From: Mycolicibacterium insubricum
Lineage (GTDB): Bacteria > Actinomycetota > Actinomycetes > Mycobacteriales > Mycobacteriaceae
Length of the DNA stretch: 64,000 nt
NCBI RefSeq assembly: GCF_010731615.1
Contig: NZ_AP022618.1
Span: 2,790,001 to 2,854,000 of the forward strand
Reading direction: 5' to 3'
Below, one piece after another: positions 17,649 to 26,213 of this stretch (within the stretch, counting starts at the first letter, position 1; the number at the start of each line of letters is the position of its first letter). The position numbers and the translations under genes are program-made. The notes beneath the pieces are model-generated. The model saw nothing but the letters and a program-made list of their open reading frames with translations. It was not told where the DNA came from and searched no databases.

Positions 17649-18712
17649 GCCGGTGATCCTTCGCGAATCGTCGCCGTCGCCCAGGACGGCAGGATCGGCG
17701 CCCGCAGGAAACCGTGGTCGGTCTGGCCGAGGTTGCGCAGCAACACCTGCGTCCGCAGGATGCAGCACGCCATCCGGACCATCGAGAACATCTCGTAGAA
17801 GTCCAGGCCGATCAGTTTGCGTCCCAACAAGTCCTGGTAGCGGCCGATCACCTGCTCTCGGCTGTCGAAGCCGGGCAGCTCCGGGTCCGCACGCACACCC
17901 TGGACCTCCATCGTCTGCCGGCGCGTGGCCAGCCACCAGCCGAAGTCGGCTTCGGCGGGACAGATGCACGCCTGCTCCCAGTCGATGGCCGCCATGATGA
18001 CACCGGCGTCGTCGCAGATGGTGTTGGAAAGGCGCGCATCGCCCCAGCTGAGCGCCAGCGGTGTTTCCTCGGGCGGTTGGTGCCGGTCCAACCAGGAGAA
18101 GGCGTCGACCATCAGCTCGGGAACGTCGTTGTCGGTGGCCCAGCTGAGGTACTCCCGCCACCAGGCCAGTTCCCCCCGGACGCCGGGACCTTCGGGCCGG
18201 ACCAGCCACGAGGCCTGTTGGATCGGTACCCGCTGAATGGCGATGAGCAGGTCCAGGAATGAATCGTGCAGCCGCCGTTGCACTTCCGGTCCGGCATCGT
18301 GCAGCCAGCCCCGGGTCGCGTAGCTGGTGTCCGACGGGGTGTGACCGATGATGCGGGGCATCACCATGAACGGCGAACCGATCCATGCCAGGTCCGGCTC
18401 GTAGTAGACCGGGGAAGGGGTGGCGATCCCGTGCCGGTGCAGCAGTTCCTGGGTTCGGGTCTGCCCCTCCAGGTCGTAGTGCTCGAACATCCCGCCGCCG
18501 GCCGGGGGAATCCGGATGACGTATTGCTGTGCGTCGCCGGGGGATTGTTCGGTGACGGTGAACGCCAGCGTCTCGCTGGACCAGCCGGCCGCGCGATTGG
18601 CCACCGAGAGCTCGGACACCTGCACGCCGGCGCCGAGGCGGTGCTGCGCCCACCCCTGCAGCCGTTCACGGGCATCGGCGAAATCGCGCCGGGTAAGGGT
18701 GATACCAGCCAT
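17645..18712 (-). CDS. APH-like phosphotransferase family protein
   Basis: A 355-residue protein of the aminoglycoside phosphotransferase/choline kinase fold. The catalytic loop is in LSWGDARLSNTI, where the usual His-Gly-Asp reads Trp-Gly-Asp. The metal-binding Asp is in MAAIDWEQACICPAEADFGW. In mycobacteria and other actinobacteria this family is often located with acyl-CoA dehydrogenases, and in fungi and animals it is fused to them (ACAD10/11 type), where it phosphorylates hydroxyacyl-CoA. That function is a reasonable guess here. ATG at 18712; the longer upstream extension is rejected for lack of a ribosome site. Confidence 0.82.
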   Translation of the reverse strand: MAGITLTRRDFADARERLQGWAQHRLGAGVQVSELSVANRAAGWSSETLAFTVTEQSPGDAQQYVIRIPPAGGGMFEHYDLEGQTRTQELLHRHGIATPSPVYYEPDLAWIGSPFMVMPRIIGHTPSDTSYATRGWLHDAGPEVQRRLHDSFLDLLIAIQRVPIQQASWLVRPEGPGVRGELAWWREYLSWATDNDVPELMVDAFSWLDRHQPPEETPLALSWGDARLSNTICDDAGVIMAAIDWEQACICPAEADFGWWLATRRQTMEVQGVRADPELPGFDSREQVIGRYQDLLGRKLIGLDFYEMFSMVRMACCILRTQVLLRNLGQTDHGFLRAPILPSWATATIREGSPA

Positions 18713-18721
18713 ACGCCACAC

Positions 18722-18785
18722 TGTTACACAGAAGGTAGTCCATGTAAAGCAATTTCTGCTGACGCACAGCGGGTCAGATGTAACA
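18722..18785. promoter_or_regulatory. divergent promoter region with TGTTACA/TGTAACA inverted repeat
   Basis: The gap between the APH-like and epoxide-hydrolase-like genes contains TGTTACA at 18722-18728 and its inverse TGTAACA at 18779-18785. A CATGTAAAG half-site lies between them, and CTTTACAT recurs just before the tetR gene at 20251. These may be half-sites of that TetR. Weak evidence. Confidence 0.3.
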
Positions 18786-18818
18786 TGCGATGACCGGAAC
18801 CGGCACCGAGGAGAACAC

Positions 18819-19661
18819 GTGACAGCGACTGCGGACCAACCGACGTTCGGCGAGATCGAGGACCGGTCGCTGCCGCTGGCGGTGCTGGTACACGGGTTCC
18901 CGGATACCCCGCACACCTGGCGCCACCTCGGCCCCCAACTCGCCGCGGCCGGCTACCGGGTGGTCGCACCGTGGCTGCCCGGCTACCGGACGGCGGGGCA
19001 GCGCCCGATCACCGTCGGCAGCTACGTCCGCCACATCCTCGACGTCCGCACCCAATACCACGGTGACGAGCGGACCCTGCTCGTCGGACACGACTGGGGA
19101 GCCAACGCCGGCTACGGCGCCGTCGCTCTGGAGCCCGACGGGTTCGACAGGTTCGTCGCGCTGGCGGTGCCACCGGTGGCGGCCCTCGGCGGCGGCATCC
19201 TCAGCTACCGGCAACTGAAGCGTTCGTTCTACGTGTACTTCATCCAACGGGTCGGGCTGGCCGAAGCCGTACTGCTGGGCGACGGCTTCTGGGAGTCCCT
19301 GTGGGCGGACTGGTCACCGGGTTACGACCCGACCGGTGACCTCGCGGAACTGCGCCGCCACGTCACCGTCGACACGATCGCGAGCGTCGTCAATCCCTAC
19401 CGGGCCTCGTTCGACCCCGCGTTCGCCGATCCCGCCGTCGAGTCCGAGGCTCTCGCGGCCGTCGGACTGCCGCCGGTTCCGACCCTCTACCTGCACGGAC
19501 AGCGGGACGGCGCAATCGGTGCGGACCTGCTCGGCGACGTCGGCCAGTTCCTGCCGGCGCCCGGGTCGGGCTTCGAGATCCTCGACGGCGTCGGGCACTT
19601 CCTGCATCTGGAAGAGCCGCAGACGGTGTGGGAGCGGATCGGCGGTTGGCTGGCCGGCTGA
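18819..19661 (+). CDS. alpha/beta hydrolase, epoxide hydrolase-like
   Basis: A 280-residue alpha/beta hydrolase. The oxyanion motif is VHGFPDTPHTW. The nucleophile elbow is VGHDWGANAG, with Asp as nucleophile as in epoxide hydrolases and haloalkane dehalogenases. The catalytic His is in GVGHFLHLEEP near the C terminus. A water-activating acid probably precedes it in YLHGQRDGAIG. GTG at 18819 follows GAGGAGA and removes a long non-homologous extension. It is convergent with a tetR gene 20 bases away. It likely opens an epoxide made by one of the nearby P450s (inference). Confidence 0.86.
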   Translation: MTATADQPTFGEIEDRSLPLAVLVHGFPDTPHTWRHLGPQLAAAGYRVVAPWLPGYRTAGQRPITVGSYVRHILDVRTQYHGDERTLLVGHDWGANAGYGAVALEPDGFDRFVALAVPPVAALGGGILSYRQLKRSFYVYFIQRVGLAEAVLLGDGFWESLWADWSPGYDPTGDLAELRRHVTVDTIASVVNPYRASFDPAFADPAVESEALAAVGLPPVPTLYLHGQRDGAIGADLLGDVGQFLPAPGSGFEILDGVGHFLHLEEPQTVWERIGGWLAG

Positions 19662-19681
19662 CTAACCGGGCCTGCTGCGAC

Positions 19682-20251
19682 CTAGCCGGCGACGCTGCGG
19701 GGCAGCCGCCCGCGGCGCGGGTCGAGGCCCGCGGCGAGCCGAAGTTCGGCCAGGAACTCCTCGGGCGTGCCGCCGGCCACGAGGTAGTGGCAGACCGCGA
19801 TCCGGACCACCGCCGATGCCGCGACGTCGGCGTGCTCCCCGGTGATCACCTGCCGGATCCGATCCCGGATCACCGGCAGCGACCGGCGCATGTGGTCCAG
19901 GACGTGGTCGGGCTCGATGTCGACGACCGACCGGGCCGAGTGCGCATCCTGGAAGTCGACGATGAAACGCAGCGCGGCATCCAGGCGGTCGGCGCCTCGC
20001 AGTCCGGCCACCGCCGCCGCGATGCCGGCGTCGAAATTGTCCTGCTCGTACACCGAGAATGCGTCCAGCAGACCCTGCCGGGAGCCGAAATAGCGATAGA
20101 GGGTGGGCCGTGAGACGCCCGCTACTGCGGCGACGTCGGACAGCTGCAGATTCTTGTGGCCGCTTCGGGACAGCACCACGTGGGTGGCGTCGAGTATCCG
20201 CCGCCGGATCGACGGCCCCGCTTCCACAGTCATCGCCTCGGCACCGTCCAT
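19682..20251 (-). CDS. TetR family regulator
   Basis: A 189-residue TetR repressor with helix-turn-helix LQLSDVAAVAGVSRPTLYRY followed by FGSRQGLLDAF in residues 35-65. Start is the ATG at 20251, or the in-frame ATG at 20233; neither has a strong ribosome site. It is divergent from the metal-dependent hydrolase operon (start 20402) and convergent with the epoxide-hydrolase-like gene. It most likely controls the divergent operon. Confidence 0.87.
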   Translation of the reverse strand: MDGAEAMTVEAGPSIRRRILDATHVVLSRSGHKNLQLSDVAAVAGVSRPTLYRYFGSRQGLLDAFSVYEQDNFDAGIAAAVAGLRGADRLDAALRFIVDFQDAHSARSVVDIEPDHVLDHMRRSLPVIRDRIRQVITGEHADVAASAVVRIAVCHYLVAGGTPEEFLAELRLAAGLDPRRGRLPRSVAG

Positions 20252-20401
20252 CCTTTACATAGAGCACTCATCATGTCACACTGATCCCCGCCAGGTGGTG
20301 CGCTCGGTCGCATCAGTGGAGATACGTAGGGACCGTACCCGGTAACAGGGTGGCGACACCAGCCTGGGAGCTCCGCCCGTGCGGCCGGCAGGAGGGTGGC
20401 G

Positions 20402-21361
20402 ATGACAGACCTGGTTATCCGCAAGATCCCGTGGGAATTCGACGAGCACGTCCCGTTCCTGTGGCAACCGGAGAATCCGAACTTCGGAATCTTCTGCAAC
20501 GCCTTCACCTTCATCGCGGTGCCGTTCGAGAAATACATCATCAACGCGCTCCGCCAGGTGCAGGACAGCCTGGCCGAGGATCCCGAGGTCGCCGCCGAAG
20601 CCGAGGCGTTCCTGCGCCAGGAGGCGCAGCACGCGGCGGCGCACCGCAAACACATGCTGGCACTGATCCGCCGGTATCCGGACCTCGAGGACGCCTACCA
20701 GATCGCGGTGCAGTCCTACGACGACCTGATCGACCGCTATCCGGTCGAATACCACGCCGCCTACATCGCGAACCTCGAAGCCACCTTCACCCCGCTGTTC
20801 AAGGTGTTCCTGGACAACCGCGACACCCTGTTCGCCGGCGGCGACCGCCGGGTGGCGTCGTTGATGGTGTGGCACTTCGTCGAGGAAGTCGAACACCGAA
20901 GCTCGGGACTGCTGCTCTATCAACATCTGGTCGCGGATCCGTGGTACCGGGTCAAGCACATCAAGGCGACCTTCGATCACGTCAGCGCGGTGATGGCCGA
21001 CATCGCCCGGGCATTCGACCGGATCGTGCCGTTCGAGGACCGGGGCGCCTCAGCCGAGCAGCTGATGTCACCGGCCCTGCTGGTCAACGAGTTCAAGTTC
21101 CGGGTTCCCGGCGGCCGGCGACGCCGCGCCCGCCAGGCCGGTGCGCCGACGTTGTTCAGCTCCGTGCCCACCGGCGACCTCGCCAAAATGGCCTGGCGCC
21201 TGGCGCTTTCCCAGACACCCAACCACGACCCGGCCGATCAGCCCCTGCCGGACTGGGCCGACACATGGATGCGCGAATACGACCGGGGCACCGACATGAC
21301 GGTCTTCTACGGCACCGACACGTCCTCCAGCCCCGACATGTCCTCCGGATCCGAGCCGTAA
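20402..21361 (+). CDS. metal-dependent hydrolase family protein (PF10118 type)
   Basis: A 319-residue protein of the predicted metal-dependent hydrolase family common in mycobacteria. Likely metal ligands are in FLRQEAQHAAAHRKH, NLEATFTP and WHFVEEVEHRSSG. These Glu/His sets resemble a ferritin-like diiron carboxylate helix bundle. The reaction is not established. Start ATG 20402 follows GGAGG by 6 bases; the GTG at 20396 is too close to it. It is first of three plus-strand genes, 70 bases before the next. Confidence 0.78.
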   Translation: MTDLVIRKIPWEFDEHVPFLWQPENPNFGIFCNAFTFIAVPFEKYIINALRQVQDSLAEDPEVAAEAEAFLRQEAQHAAAHRKHMLALIRRYPDLEDAYQIAVQSYDDLIDRYPVEYHAAYIANLEATFTPLFKVFLDNRDTLFAGGDRRVASLMVWHFVEEVEHRSSGLLLYQHLVADPWYRVKHIKATFDHVSAVMADIARAFDRIVPFEDRGASAEQLMSPALLVNEFKFRVPGGRRRRARQAGAPTLFSSVPTGDLAKMAWRLALSQTPNHDPADQPLPDWADTWMREYDRGTDMTVFYGTDTSSSPDMSSGSEP

Positions 21362-21431
21362 CCCACCGGGCGGCCAACCGCCACCACCTCATCCCCGAAC
21401 CGGCCGCAGAGCCACGAAGGAGCCCAATCGC

Positions 21432-22598
21432 ATGCTGTCGACGAACTACGGCGACCTCGTCCCCGAAGACGAGTTGCTGACCCATCAGATTGTCGACACC
21501 TTCGCCACGGTCGGGCAGTCCGATCCGTCCTGGACCGAGAAGATCTGGAGCATGGCCCACGCCCGGGACAATTCCCTGCAGATCGTCCTCGGCGTCGGCA
21601 AGTACACCAACCGGGGCGTCTTCGACGGCGCGGCCGGGGTGTGCCGGGGCACCGAGCAGTGGACGGTGCGCGCCGGGCGGCGACTCGCGTCCGATCCGTC
21701 GGGGACCGACGTCGGTCCCATCCACTATCGGGTCGTCGAACCACTGAAATCGGTGCGACTGACCCTGGATCGCAACGACGAATCACCGATCGCCTTCGAC
21801 GTGGTGCTGGAGGGCGACTTCCCGCCCGCGCTGGAGGATCCCTGGCCGGACCGTAGCCCGGACAACTTCCGGGTGACGCACAACGTGTTGCGCTACCACC
21901 AGGTCGGGGTGGCTTCGGGCTGGGTGGAGATCGACGGTGAGCGCACCGAATTCGGCCGAGACGACTGGATCTCGATCCGCGACCACTCCTGGGGGTTGCG
22001 CCCAGGCGTCGGCAAACCGATCCCCGGACTGCCGCGGCGGGGACGCCACCGCATCGACCAGATGTTCATGACCTGGTCGCCGATGACGCTGACCCGCCCG
22101 GACGGCTCGAAGTACTCGCTGTTCCTGTTCGTGCAGGACGAGCGCGGTGAGGGCTACTCCCAAATGCGTTGCCAGGCCGAACAACAGAACGACGACGGGA
22201 CCTCGTTCCGGTTCCGCTCCGCCGAGCAGGAGTTCCACTTCGACGACGGGAATCGACGGTTCACCCACGGCACCCTCACCCTGGTCGAGCCGGACGGCAC
22301 CCGGCGGCCCATCACGGTGACCGCCGCGGGCCCCACCGGATACCATCTCGGGCCGGCCGGCTACTACGGCTGGAACGACTGGGTGTACGGCGAATGGGTC
22401 GGGGAGCTGCGGGTGGAGGGCAACCACGTCACCGACTGCGACAAGCCCGAGGTCGCCCGCAAGGTCCACCAGTTGCGGGACCTGTTGGTGCGCGTCGAGG
22501 ATCCCGTCGGCGGCGGGGTCGGGCTCGGCGACCTGGAAACCTTCGCCCTGGGTGAGTTCCCGGAATTCGGTCTCACGGCAAAGAATTCGTTCCTGTGA
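21432..22598 (+). CDS. conserved hypothetical protein (catabolic cluster type)
   Basis: A 388-residue protein rich in beta-strand segments with Trp/Gly/Asp motifs such as DWISIRDHSWGLRPG and YYGWNDWVYGEWVG. This suggests a lipocalin- or jelly-roll-like fold as in the DUF7064/7065 or CrtC-like families. I cannot assign an activity. The start ATG is preceded by AAGGAG. The 3' end overlaps the VOC gene by 4 bases (GTGA). Its position between a metal-dependent hydrolase and a VOC enzyme supports a catabolic role. Confidence 0.7.
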   Translation: MLSTNYGDLVPEDELLTHQIVDTFATVGQSDPSWTEKIWSMAHARDNSLQIVLGVGKYTNRGVFDGAAGVCRGTEQWTVRAGRRLASDPSGTDVGPIHYRVVEPLKSVRLTLDRNDESPIAFDVVLEGDFPPALEDPWPDRSPDNFRVTHNVLRYHQVGVASGWVEIDGERTEFGRDDWISIRDHSWGLRPGVGKPIPGLPRRGRHRIDQMFMTWSPMTLTRPDGSKYSLFLFVQDERGEGYSQMRCQAEQQNDDGTSFRFRSAEQEFHFDDGNRRFTHGTLTLVEPDGTRRPITVTAAGPTGYHLGPAGYYGWNDWVYGEWVGELRVEGNHVTDCDKPEVARKVHQLRDLLVRVEDPVGGGVGLGDLETFALGEFPEFGLTAKNSFL

Positions 22599-23041
22599 CC
22601 AAACTTCACCACGCCGGAATCTGTGTCCGGGACATGGCGGTGTCGCTGCGGTTCTACTGCGACGGCATCGGGCTGGCGGTACTGGCCGACAAGGTGCTGC
22701 CCGTCGACCTGGCCCCGCTGCTGGGGGTACCTACCCGCGCGGTTCGCACGGTCTTCCTGGGGGAGCCGGGGCAGACGGACTCCGGCATCGTGGAGCTGCT
22801 CGACCTCGGTGAGCCGGAATCCGTTGCGGGCGCGGCTCAGGCCGGCCTGCCGGCGCGCGGGGTGTTTCTGCTTTCGGTGCAGGTCGACGTGGACGCGGTG
22901 TTGAGCCGGCTGAACGATCTCGGACTGGGTGGACAGCCGCGCACCATGCCGACCCCGGGCGGCTACGCCGCCACCGTCGTCGACCCCGACGGCGTGATGG
23001 TCGAACTGCTGCCCCACGGTGAGCTTGCCGTCATGAAATAG
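22595..23041 (+). CDS. VOC family protein (glyoxalase/dioxygenase fold)
   Basis: A 148-residue vicinal-oxygen-chelate protein. It starts with HHAGICVRDMAVSLRFYCDG, carrying the N-terminal metal-binding His, and ends with YAATVVDPDGVMVELLPHG, where the Glu is the usual last metal ligand. Such proteins include glyoxalases, methylmalonyl-CoA epimerase and extradiol dioxygenases; size suggests a lyase or isomerase. GTG start overlaps the upstream stop by 4 bases. It is convergent with the ligase gene 18 bases away. Confidence 0.83.
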   Translation: MTKLHHAGICVRDMAVSLRFYCDGIGLAVLADKVLPVDLAPLLGVPTRAVRTVFLGEPGQTDSGIVELLDLGEPESVAGAAQAGLPARGVFLLSVQVDVDAVLSRLNDLGLGGQPRTMPTPGGYAATVVDPDGVMVELLPHGELAVMK

Positions 23042-23059
23042 CACCTCTCGGTGGGTGAT

Positions 23060-24547
23060 TCAGCCGCCGCGCGCCTCGACCATCGCCGAGCGGTTGACCT
23101 TGGTGGCGGCGGTCCGGGTGATCTCCGCGACGATCTCGACGGTCTTGGGCACCTTGTAGCCGGCGAGACGGTCCTTGGCGAATCGGATCACCGACTCCTC
23201 GGTCGGTGGCGTCGCCTGATCGCGCGGCTGGATGACGGCGTGCACCCGGCGGCCCCACCGCGGATCGGCGAGGCCGATCACCACCACGTCGGAGACCTCG
23301 GGGTGATCGATGAGAGCGGCTTCCACCTCGGCGGGAAAAACGTTGGCACCGCCGGTGACGATCATGTCGGTGCGCCGATCGGCGATGTAGAGGTAGCCGT
23401 CGTCGTCGAGGTATCCTAGGTCCCCGGCCGAGGCGAACCCGTCGGCGGTCCGCGGCAGCGGCGGCGCGCCGCCGATGTAGCGGTACTGGTCGTTCATCGG
23501 TGCGCGCAGGTAGATCTCGCCCAGCACGCCGGGGCCGACGAGCTGCCCGGCGTCGTCGACGATACGGATCTCGGTGTCGCGGAAGCCCCGTCCGACACTG
23601 CCGGGATGCTCCAGCCATTCGTCTCCGCGCAGCGCGGTGAGGCCGAGGTTCTCGGTCATGCCGTAGGCCATCACCACGCGTTCCGGACCCAGCAGGCTGA
23701 ACCACCGGCGCAGCAGATTCTGCGGCATGACCGCGGCGCCCTGCAGGATCCAGTCGATGCTCGACAGGTCGCGATCGGCGACACCGGGAACGTCGGCGAT
23801 ACGGGCCAGCATGGTCGGCGTCGCGGTGAAGGTGGTGATTCGGTGGCGTTCGATCACGTCGAGAACCACTGCGGCGTCAAACTTTTCCAGCACCACCAGC
23901 TGGTCGCCGCCCAGCAGATAGTTCAGCGTGTTGAACCCGTTGGTGTGGTACATCGGGGCGGGAACCAGGATCTTCTGTGGGCCGTCGAACGCCGCCCAGT
24001 TCGCGATGAAGGGGGTGGCGTGCTCGGGGGTCCACACCGCTGGTGCGGTGTTGAGGATGATCTTGGGCAGTCCGGTCGATCCGGAACTGCAGATACCGTT
24101 GACGGCGGTCGCGAGGGCGTCGGGCAGGGCGCTGTCATCGGCGGCCAGCGCCAGCGCGCCCAGCGCCGCGAGGTTCGCCGGACTGATCTCCAGTGCCGGT
24201 TCGATAACCTCCAGGAGCCGCTGGTGTTCCCAGTCGGGCAGGTCCCAGCGCATCGGTATCGGTGTGGCACCGATCTTCCACGCCGCCAGGGCGGCGACGA
24301 CCAGCTCCACCGAGTTCGGGATGGAGAGGGCGACCAGCTCGCCCTGGCCCACGGGTGCGTCGCGCAGGGTTCGCGCCCACCGGTTCGCGGCGGCTTCCAA
24401 CTCCGCCCAGGTCATGGTGGTCTCCGCACCGTCGAGCGCGACGACGGTCAATGCGGGCCCGTCCGGGTCGGCCGATGCCAAGTCGGTGAGCCGGCGCCCG
24501 TAGGGGATCCCGGCGGTGGTGGCAGAAGGCGGTTGCGGTCGGGTCAT
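23060..24547 (-). CDS. acyl-CoA synthetase (second, FadD-like)
   Basis: A 495-residue adenylate-forming ligase. Motifs include GICSSGSTGLPKIIL, the A5 motif MAYGMTENLG, the hinge DGFASAGDLGYLDDDGYLY with ADRRTDMIVTGG, and VFPAEVE. The catalytic Lys lies near the end in TAATKVNRSAM. This arrangement fits bile-acid/aryl-CoA ligase-like members. ATG at 24547 is one base after the SDR stop (TGA-C-ATG), so the genes are coupled. Third gene of the GntR-SDR-ligase operon. Confidence 0.88.
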   Translation of the reverse strand: MTRPQPPSATTAGIPYGRRLTDLASADPDGPALTVVALDGAETTMTWAELEAAANRWARTLRDAPVGQGELVALSIPNSVELVVAALAAWKIGATPIPMRWDLPDWEHQRLLEVIEPALEISPANLAALGALALAADDSALPDALATAVNGICSSGSTGLPKIILNTAPAVWTPEHATPFIANWAAFDGPQKILVPAPMYHTNGFNTLNYLLGGDQLVVLEKFDAAVVLDVIERHRITTFTATPTMLARIADVPGVADRDLSSIDWILQGAAVMPQNLLRRWFSLLGPERVVMAYGMTENLGLTALRGDEWLEHPGSVGRGFRDTEIRIVDDAGQLVGPGVLGEIYLRAPMNDQYRYIGGAPPLPRTADGFASAGDLGYLDDDGYLYIADRRTDMIVTGGANVFPAEVEAALIDHPEVSDVVVIGLADPRWGRRVHAVIQPRDQATPPTEESVIRFAKDRLAGYKVPKTVEIVAEITRTAATKVNRSAMVEARGG

Positions 24548-24548
24548 G

Positions 24549-25286
24549 TCAGCTCCGCGCGGCTCGCCGCTGAGCCTCCGGCGGTACCACCGGTGGCCGG
24601 GCCGTCGGCCCGCGGGTGAGGGCACCGAGCCGAATCTCGGGCACATCCACCGAACCGGGTACCGAATCCAGCCAGAGCACCGCCTCGGCGACGTCGTCGG
24701 TGGTGATCGCATACATCTCGAACGGCACGTCGGTGAGCATCTCGGTCTCCACGGGGCCGGGCGTGACGATGTTGACGTTGATCCCGTCCCGGTCGACCTC
24801 CAGGGCCAGGGCGCGCGCGAACCCGTTCATGCCGGCCTTGGTCGCCGTGTACGCGGTGCGCCCGGGCATCGGCTCGTGCGCCGCGGACGAGGAGATGAAG
24901 ATGAATCGCGACCCGGCAACCATTTTCGGCAGCGCCGCTGCGGTGACCACGAAGCACGAATCCAGGTTCGCCGCCATGATGGTCCGCCACTGCTCGAAGG
25001 TCTGCTTGCGCGCATAGGTGCCGCCGAGCACACCGGCGGCGTGCACCAGGAGCCCGACGGTGGGTAGTTCGGCCAGTGCCGCGGCAAATCCGGCGGGTTC
25101 GGAGGCGTCGGCGACCACCCAGCGGGCGCCGATCTGTTCGGCGGCCTCGCGCAACGGGCCTTCCCGTCGGGCGGTGAGCACCACGTCGTACCCGTGCTCG
25201 GCGAGGCGGCGGCCGCAGGCCTTGCCGATACCACCGCTGCCGCCGGTGACCAGCGCGACCCGGGCCCCGGATGCCGGTGTGATCAT
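24549..25286 (-). CDS. SDR family oxidoreductase
   Basis: A 245-residue classical SDR. Cofactor motif TGGSGGIG near residue 14, NNAG equivalent HAAG, and the catalytic set ISSSAAHEP with YTATKAG. It should oxidise or reduce a hydroxyl/keto group with NAD(P). ATG 25286 follows GGAGGA. It lies 16 bases downstream of the GntR gene and 1 base before the ligase gene. Its role is probably dehydrogenation of a ring or side-chain alcohol before CoA activation (inference). Confidence 0.9.
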   Translation of the reverse strand: MITPASGARVALVTGGSGGIGKACGRRLAEHGYDVVLTARREGPLREAAEQIGARWVVADASEPAGFAAALAELPTVGLLVHAAGVLGGTYARKQTFEQWRTIMAANLDSCFVVTAAALPKMVAGSRFIFISSSAAHEPMPGRTAYTATKAGMNGFARALALEVDRDGINVNIVTPGPVETEMLTDVPFEMYAITTDDVAEAVLWLDSVPGSVDVPEIRLGALTRGPTARPPVVPPEAQRRAARS

Positions 25287-25302
25287 CTGTCCTCCGTCGT
25301 GA

Positions 25303-26133
25303 TCAGGGCACACGCCAGTCTCCGAGCTGCGCCGCGGCGGAAGCCGAGGTTGCGACGATCCGCTCGGCCGAGTCGGCGGAGAACGCCCGGGTCTGGGCGT
25401 CGGCGAGGTGCCGGGAGGCGATCCGCCGCGCCAGTTCGGGATCGCCGAGCTCGATCGCGTCGGTCAGCGCGCTGTGCGTTTTCAACACGGCCCGGCGCTC
25501 GCCGGCCGAGGGGTAGCCCACCTCGGCGGTGTCGCGCACCCGGTGCTGTTCGTGGCTGCTCCACAGGGCTTCCAGGCTGCCGACCACCGCAGCGATGGTC
25601 GCATTGCCGCATTCGCCCACCAGGGCGCGGTGGAACTGCCGGCCGAGCTCGCCGAACCGGGAGCCGTCGTCGAGTTCGGCGCCCATCGCGGCGTTGATCC
25701 GCTGCAGTTCCGGCACGATCGTGGTGATCCGGTCCGCGCGCTGCGCCGCCAGCGCCGCGCAGGTCGATTCCAGTTCCCGGACCGCGGTGGACAGATCGCC
25801 CAGCGGAACGTGCTGGCTCTGCAACACCAGCCCCAGCATGTAGGCCGCACTGGTCTTGGTGGGCAGGTGCACCACCGCGCCGCCTTGGTTGCCGCGCCGT
25901 ACCGAGATCAACCCCTCGGTCTGCAGGATGCGCAGCGCCTCGCGCAGCGAGACCAGGCTGACGTTGAATCGCTCGACCAGAACCTGCTGCGGCGGCAGCA
26001 GATCGCCGTCGGCCAGGTCGCCGTCGACGATCTGCCGGCGCAGTTCGTCGGCCACCATCTCGGCGATGCGCGGCGACGTCAGGCGACGACGCGCTTCCCG
26101 GCTCACCCCAACTGTTGTCATCGCGACATCCAT
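25303..26133 (-). CDS. GntR family regulator, FCD-domain type
   Basis: A 276-residue FadR-subfamily GntR. The N-terminal winged helix holds LPPQQVLVERFNVSLVSLRE and ALRILQTEGLISVRRG. The C-terminal FCD ligand domain (about residues 100-245) has metal-binding His residues in FHRALVGECGN and HSALTDAIELGD. It is first of a three-gene operon and divergent from the Rieske/ALDH operon, with a TATCTT-N4-AAGATA repeat in the gap that is its probable operator. An alternative start is the ATG at 26121. Confidence 0.9.
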   Translation of the reverse strand: MDVAMTTVGVSREARRRLTSPRIAEMVADELRRQIVDGDLADGDLLPPQQVLVERFNVSLVSLREALRILQTEGLISVRRGNQGGAVVHLPTKTSAAYMLGLVLQSQHVPLGDLSTAVRELESTCAALAAQRADRITTIVPELQRINAAMGAELDDGSRFGELGRQFHRALVGECGNATIAAVVGSLEALWSSHEQHRVRDTAEVGYPSAGERRAVLKTHSALTDAIELGDPELARRIASRHLADAQTRAFSADSAERIVATSASAAAQLGDWRVP

Positions 26134-26155
26134 CCTGACGGTTCCGCTAAATCCC

Positions 26156-26171
26156 TATCTTTACTAAGATA
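26156..26171. promoter_or_regulatory. probable GntR operator
   Basis: TATCTT-TACT-AAGATA is a perfect 6-bp inverted repeat in the 80-base gap between the divergent gntR and Rieske genes. A/T-rich symmetrical sites of this size suit FadR-type GntR dimers. Confidence 0.55.
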
Positions 26172-26213
26172 ACCATCATAGACTCTGCGCCAAGCACATT
26201 GAAAGGTGGTGCA

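Noticed and set aside
17649..18653. Long N-terminal extension of the hypothetical gene at 16860
   Set aside because: It overlaps the APH-like gene in another frame; the GTGA overlap at 17645-17648 gives a natural start.
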